Shown: positions 61,665 to 64,000 of the stretch, one piece after another
Layout of the letters: every line of letters starts with the position of its first letter
Position numbering within the stretch: the stretch's first letter is position 1
DNA from: Streptomyces panaciradicis
GTDB taxonomy: Bacteria > Actinomycetota > Actinomycetes > Streptomycetales > Streptomycetaceae
Assembly: GCF_023516615.1 (NCBI RefSeq)
Contig: NZ_JAMGBF010000107.1
Span: forward strand, 1-64,000
DNA length: 64,000 bases
Direction: 5' to 3'
The notes under the pieces: generated by a model
What the model was told of the DNA's origin: nothing
The model's input: only the letters and a program-made list of their open reading frames with translations
Database searches by the model: none
Program-made: the position numbers and the translations under genes

Positions 61665-62975
61665 TCATCGGCCGGCCCGTCCGGTTCGCCGGCTCCGCCA
61701 ATCCCGCACAGCCACCCCGCTCCCCGCCACCACCAGTACCAGGGCCAACCCTGTTCCCAGTACGTAAATAGCCGTTCGGCGTTCCTTTTCGGCCTCGCTC
61801 TCGCCCATGGTCACCGCCATGGGGACGACCCCGCCGGTGCCGGCCCTCACGGGCGGGTCGGGGGTCGGGGACGTGGCCGGGGTGGAGGTGTCGGACAGGG
61901 CGGCCACCGGGTCGACGACTCCCCAGCCGGTGAACCGGTTGGGGCCCCGGCCCGGTCGCTGGGCCGTCTGCTCGATCCGGGTGGCGATCTGGGCCGCCTT
62001 CCAGGTCGGGTGCTTCTCCTTCAGCAGGGCCGCCACGCCCGCCACGTACGGCGCCGCGAAGCTCGTGCCGTCGGCCGTGCACTGGCCGCCCTTCGGGACC
62101 GTCGAGACCATGTCGACGCCGGGGGCCGCCACGTCCACGAAGTCGCCGGACTGGGAGAAGTAGGCGCGTTCGTCGTTGCGGTCGGAGGCCGCGACGGCCA
62201 GGACGCCGTCGTACGAAGCCGGGTACGTGTCGGCGGACTTGCCGTCGGCACCGTCGTTGCCGGCGGCCGCGACGATGAGGGCGCCCGCGTTCACGGCGGC
62301 CGTCACGGCGCTGCGCAGCGTCGCGTCGTCCTTCTTGTTCGCGGTGTCCGACGAGATGTTGATGACGTCCGCGTGCTTGGCGACCGCGTCGCGGATCGCC
62401 GAGGCCATGGTTCCCGAGTTGCCCTGCTTGTTCGCTCCGCCGGTGTAGCGGAGGGACAGGATCTTGGCGTCGGGCGCGATCCCCTCGAACCCGGTGCCCT
62501 GCATCGGGCGGGCCGCGATGATGCCCGCCACGCGTGTGCCGTGGCCCTCCAGGTCCTGGGTGCCCGAGCCGTCGACCCAGGACTTGCTGCCGGGGGCCAT
62601 CGCGTCGGTGAGCTGGCGGTTGTGGCTGTCGACGCCCGTGTCGATCACCGCGACCGTCACGCCCTTGCCCGTCGCCTGGGCCCACAGCTGGTCCAGCAGG
62701 ACCCGCTGCAGGGACCACGGCGTGGACTTAATGACCCCGCCTCCGAAGACGCACTCCCCGCTCGCCGCCAGGCCGAAGTCCGTGTGACCGGGGGCCGGGC
62801 GGCCCTCGGAGGAGCCGTCGGAGGCCAGGGCCGGCGGCGCCGTCGCCAGGCAGACGCCCGCGGCCGCGAGCACGCCGAGGACCCGCTGCGCCGCGCGGGT
62901 CGCGGTGCTGCGGCCGTTACGGCCGTTTCGGCTGCGTGAACGGGCTCTGCGGCCCTTCACGTTCAGGCCCCTCAT
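61665..62975 (-). CDS. Mycosin-type S8 serine protease
   Basis: A 436-aa protein. The signal peptide ends about residue 52 (PPALASD), with an Arg-rich start. D112 (VAVIDTG), H145 (GHGTRVAG), N240 (AAAGND), S305 (DGTSFAAPYVAG) and a C-terminal transmembrane helix (about 400-422) are visible. It is nearest to the esxB/esxA pair and the best candidate for the core ESX mycosin. ATG 62975 is chosen for MRGLNVKGRR and the signal peptide. Confidence 0.92.
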   Translation of the reverse strand: MRGLNVKGRRARSRSRNGRNGRSTATRAAQRVLGVLAAAGVCLATAPPALASDGSSEGRPAPGHTDFGLAASGECVFGGGVIKSTPWSLQRVLLDQLWAQATGKGVTVAVIDTGVDSHNRQLTDAMAPGSKSWVDGSGTQDLEGHGTRVAGIIAARPMQGTGFEGIAPDAKILSLRYTGGANKQGNSGTMASAIRDAVAKHADVINISSDTANKKDDATLRSAVTAAVNAGALIVAAAGNDGADGKSADTYPASYDGVLAVAASDRNDERAYFSQSGDFVDVAAPGVDMVSTVPKGGQCTADGTSFAAPYVAGVAALLKEKHPTWKAAQIATRIEQTAQRPGRGPNRFTGWGVVDPVAALSDTSTPATSPTPDPPVRAGTGGVVPMAVTMGESEAEKERRTAIYVLGTGLALVLVVAGSGVAVRDWRSRRTGRAGR

Positions 62976-63007
62976 GTCCAGGCCCCCAGGGCTTCCTCGA
63001 CGTCCGA

Positions 63008-63052
63008 GACGTACTGCGAGACGTACTGCGCGACGTACTCGGAGACGTACTT
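63008..63052. repeat. Four short ACGTACT repeats upstream of the core mycosin
   Basis: GACGTACT recurs at 63008, 63020, 63032 and 63045 (12- to 13-bp spacing), 33-77 nt upstream of the mycosin start. The minus-strand frame through them encodes YVSEYVAQYVSQYVSDVEEALGAWT (in parts) and ends in an ATGA overlap with the mycosin start. Confidence 0.75.
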
Positions 63053-63135
63053 CTGACGAATGTGACGGGTGTGAAGGTTTGCGGGATTTGCTGTGTGCCA
63101 CCCCGCACAGGTTGTGCACGGACCCGGAGCAGAGC

Positions 63136-63171
63136 TCGGCCCAGCGGACGCTGTGGCGTCGGCTGGGCCGA
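63136..63171 (-). terminator. Hairpin downstream of esxA
   Basis: TCGGCCCAGC (63136-63145) pairs with GCTGGGCCGA (63162-63171), and GACGC with GCGTC inside, with a 4-nt loop. It lies 46 nt past the esxA stop. Likely terminator of the esxB-esxA operon. Confidence 0.8.
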
Positions 63172-63217
63172 TTCTCTTCATCTCAGGTCCCTCAGGTCCC
63201 TCGGGTCGCCGACGGGC

Positions 63218-63502
63218 TCAGCCCCAGGTCGCGGCGTTGCTCTTCTCGGTGGCCTGGTAGTTGTCGGCCGCGTTCTGCAGGGCGGTGGCGATCTTCAGCA
63301 GGGTGGAGTGCAGGTCCTGCGCGGTCTGGTCCCACTCGCGCTGCTTGCGCTGGTAGCCCTCCTGCGCCTCGCCCTCCCAGGTGGCGGCGACGCGCTTGAC
63401 CGAGGCCTCGAGGTCCTCGAGCTGCTGCTTGATCCGGCCGGCGGTGGTGCGGACGTCGGTGGACGCGTTGGTGATCGTCGCGTAATTGACGAGGATCGAC
63501 AT
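63218..63502 (-). CDS. esxA: WXG100 family ESX substrate (EsxA-like)
   Basis: A 94-aa core WXG100 protein with W42-E-G44 (TWEGEAQEGYQ) in the helical hairpin and the C-terminal secretion motif Y82-Q-A-T-E86. AAAGGGA precedes ATG 63502. It forms the expected pair with the gene upstream; the dimer is the hallmark ESX substrate. Assignment of A versus B is by convention only. Confidence 0.93.
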   Translation of the reverse strand: MSILVNYATITNASTDVRTTAGRIKQQLEDLEASVKRVAATWEGEAQEGYQRKQREWDQTAQDLHSTLLKIATALQNAADNYQATEKSNAATWG

Positions 63503-63603
63503 CGTCGGTTCCCTTTCAGGAAGAGTCAGGAATGTGGTGGAAGACAGTGAGGTCTGATCCGGCAGGGGAGATCGGAGGCGTGCGCCCCTGATGACCCGCT
63601 CGA

Positions 63604-63915
63604 TCAGCCGAAGTCCGACATGATCTTGCTGATCTCGGAGTTCTGCTGCTCCTCCGACGCGGAGTAGTTGCTCCGCGTGGAGTCCACGGCTTCCTTGATG
63701 TCGTTGAGAATGTCGCTCATCTTCTTCGCGTCCGCGTTCCACCGCTCCTGCAGCTGGTGGTAGGACGTGGCCGCCTGGCCCTTCCAGCCGCCGGCGATCT
63801 GCTCGATGACGCCGTTCAGGCGGCGGATCTCGCCCTGCAGCTGGCCGTTGGCGGTGTTGATGTCGCCGGAGAGCTTGGTGAGTTCGTCCTCTGTTACCCG
63901 GAACTGGCCGGCCAT
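63604..63915 (-). CDS. esxB: WXG100 family ESX substrate (EsxB-like)
   Basis: A 103-aa WXG100 protein with W44-K-G46 (GWKGQAATSYH) and C-terminal Y84-S-A-S-E88 (Y-x-x-x-E). ATG 63915 has AAGG upstream. First gene of the pair, 101 nt before esxA. Confidence 0.93.
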   Translation of the reverse strand: MAGQFRVTEDELTKLSGDINTANGQLQGEIRRLNGVIEQIAGGWKGQAATSYHQLQERWNADAKKMSDILNDIKEAVDSTRSNYSASEEQQNSEISKIMSDFG

Positions 63916-64000
63916 GATGAACCTTCCCCCATGTCGTCGTTCATGTTGTCGGCTCCGGGAAACCAGGAAACCTGCCAGGTGCCCGGAGAAGCTTCGCACC

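Noticed and set aside
1..64000. CRISPR arrays, tRNA or rRNA genes, IS elements, integrase or att sites
   Set aside because: I looked for regular spacer-repeat arrays, cloverleaf genes, transposase motifs and terminal inverted repeats and saw none that hold up; the island is not visibly phage- or IS-borne.

Overview
The window is high-GC actinobacterial DNA and almost certainly Streptomyces. The left end carries the order RNase J - dapA - thyX - small membrane genes - dapB - M16 peptidase - pnp - rpsO. Streptomyces chromosomes carry this order beside their type VII (ESX) secretion locus. GTG starts, 4-nt GTGA/ATGA overlaps and long GC hairpin terminators fit the same group.

Layout. (1) About 0.1-10.7 kb is housekeeping: RNA decay (RNase J; PNPase with S15), lysine/diaminopimelate synthesis (dapA, dapB), thymidylate synthesis (thyX), an M16 peptidase and small membrane proteins. 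(2) About 10.8-18.8 kb is the ESX core that is visible: a PQQ-propeller-like protein, a non-coding tandem-repeat stretch, eccD (-), and a fused three-ATPase eccC (+). (3) About 18.9-57.9 kb is a large accessory island. It holds WXG100-, EspC- and CpnT-N-terminal-like substrates, two multidomain toxins with glutamine-deamidase (Tox-PL) domains (one also has a deaminase-like domain), immunity genes of the SUKH-4 and YrhB/Imm35 types, paralogous membrane proteins, a paralogous small helical family, and one mycosin. (4) About 58.0-63.9 kb is ESX core again: two more mycosins, a Gly-rich PPE-like substrate, an EspC-like protein and the esxB/esxA WXG100 pair. eccB and eccE are not in the window and probably lie beyond the right edge.

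Working model. EccC and EccD (with EccB/EccE outside) would export WXG100 dimers and the larger toxins, whose N-termini look like T7SS export domains; mycosins would act outside the membrane. Toxin genes are followed by immunity genes: the 1769-aa double-domain toxin by P-loop/SUKH-4 fusion genes, and the 586-aa Tox-PL toxin by a YrhB gene and a YrhB/Tox-PL-like tandem gene. The 30.5-40 kb stretch shows duplication and decay: intact fusions, one with its P-loop lost, a frameshifted and deleted copy, and fragments of the module.

The most interesting items are the P-loop + SUKH-4 fusion family, with its split form upstream (19.8-22.8 kb); immunity-position genes that contain toxin-like folds (a zinc-ligand-less deaminase-like domain, and a Tox-PL-like domain with its C/H/D/Q positions kept); and the two catalytic domains in one effector. 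Domain names here come from motif reading and memory of the families, not from searches.
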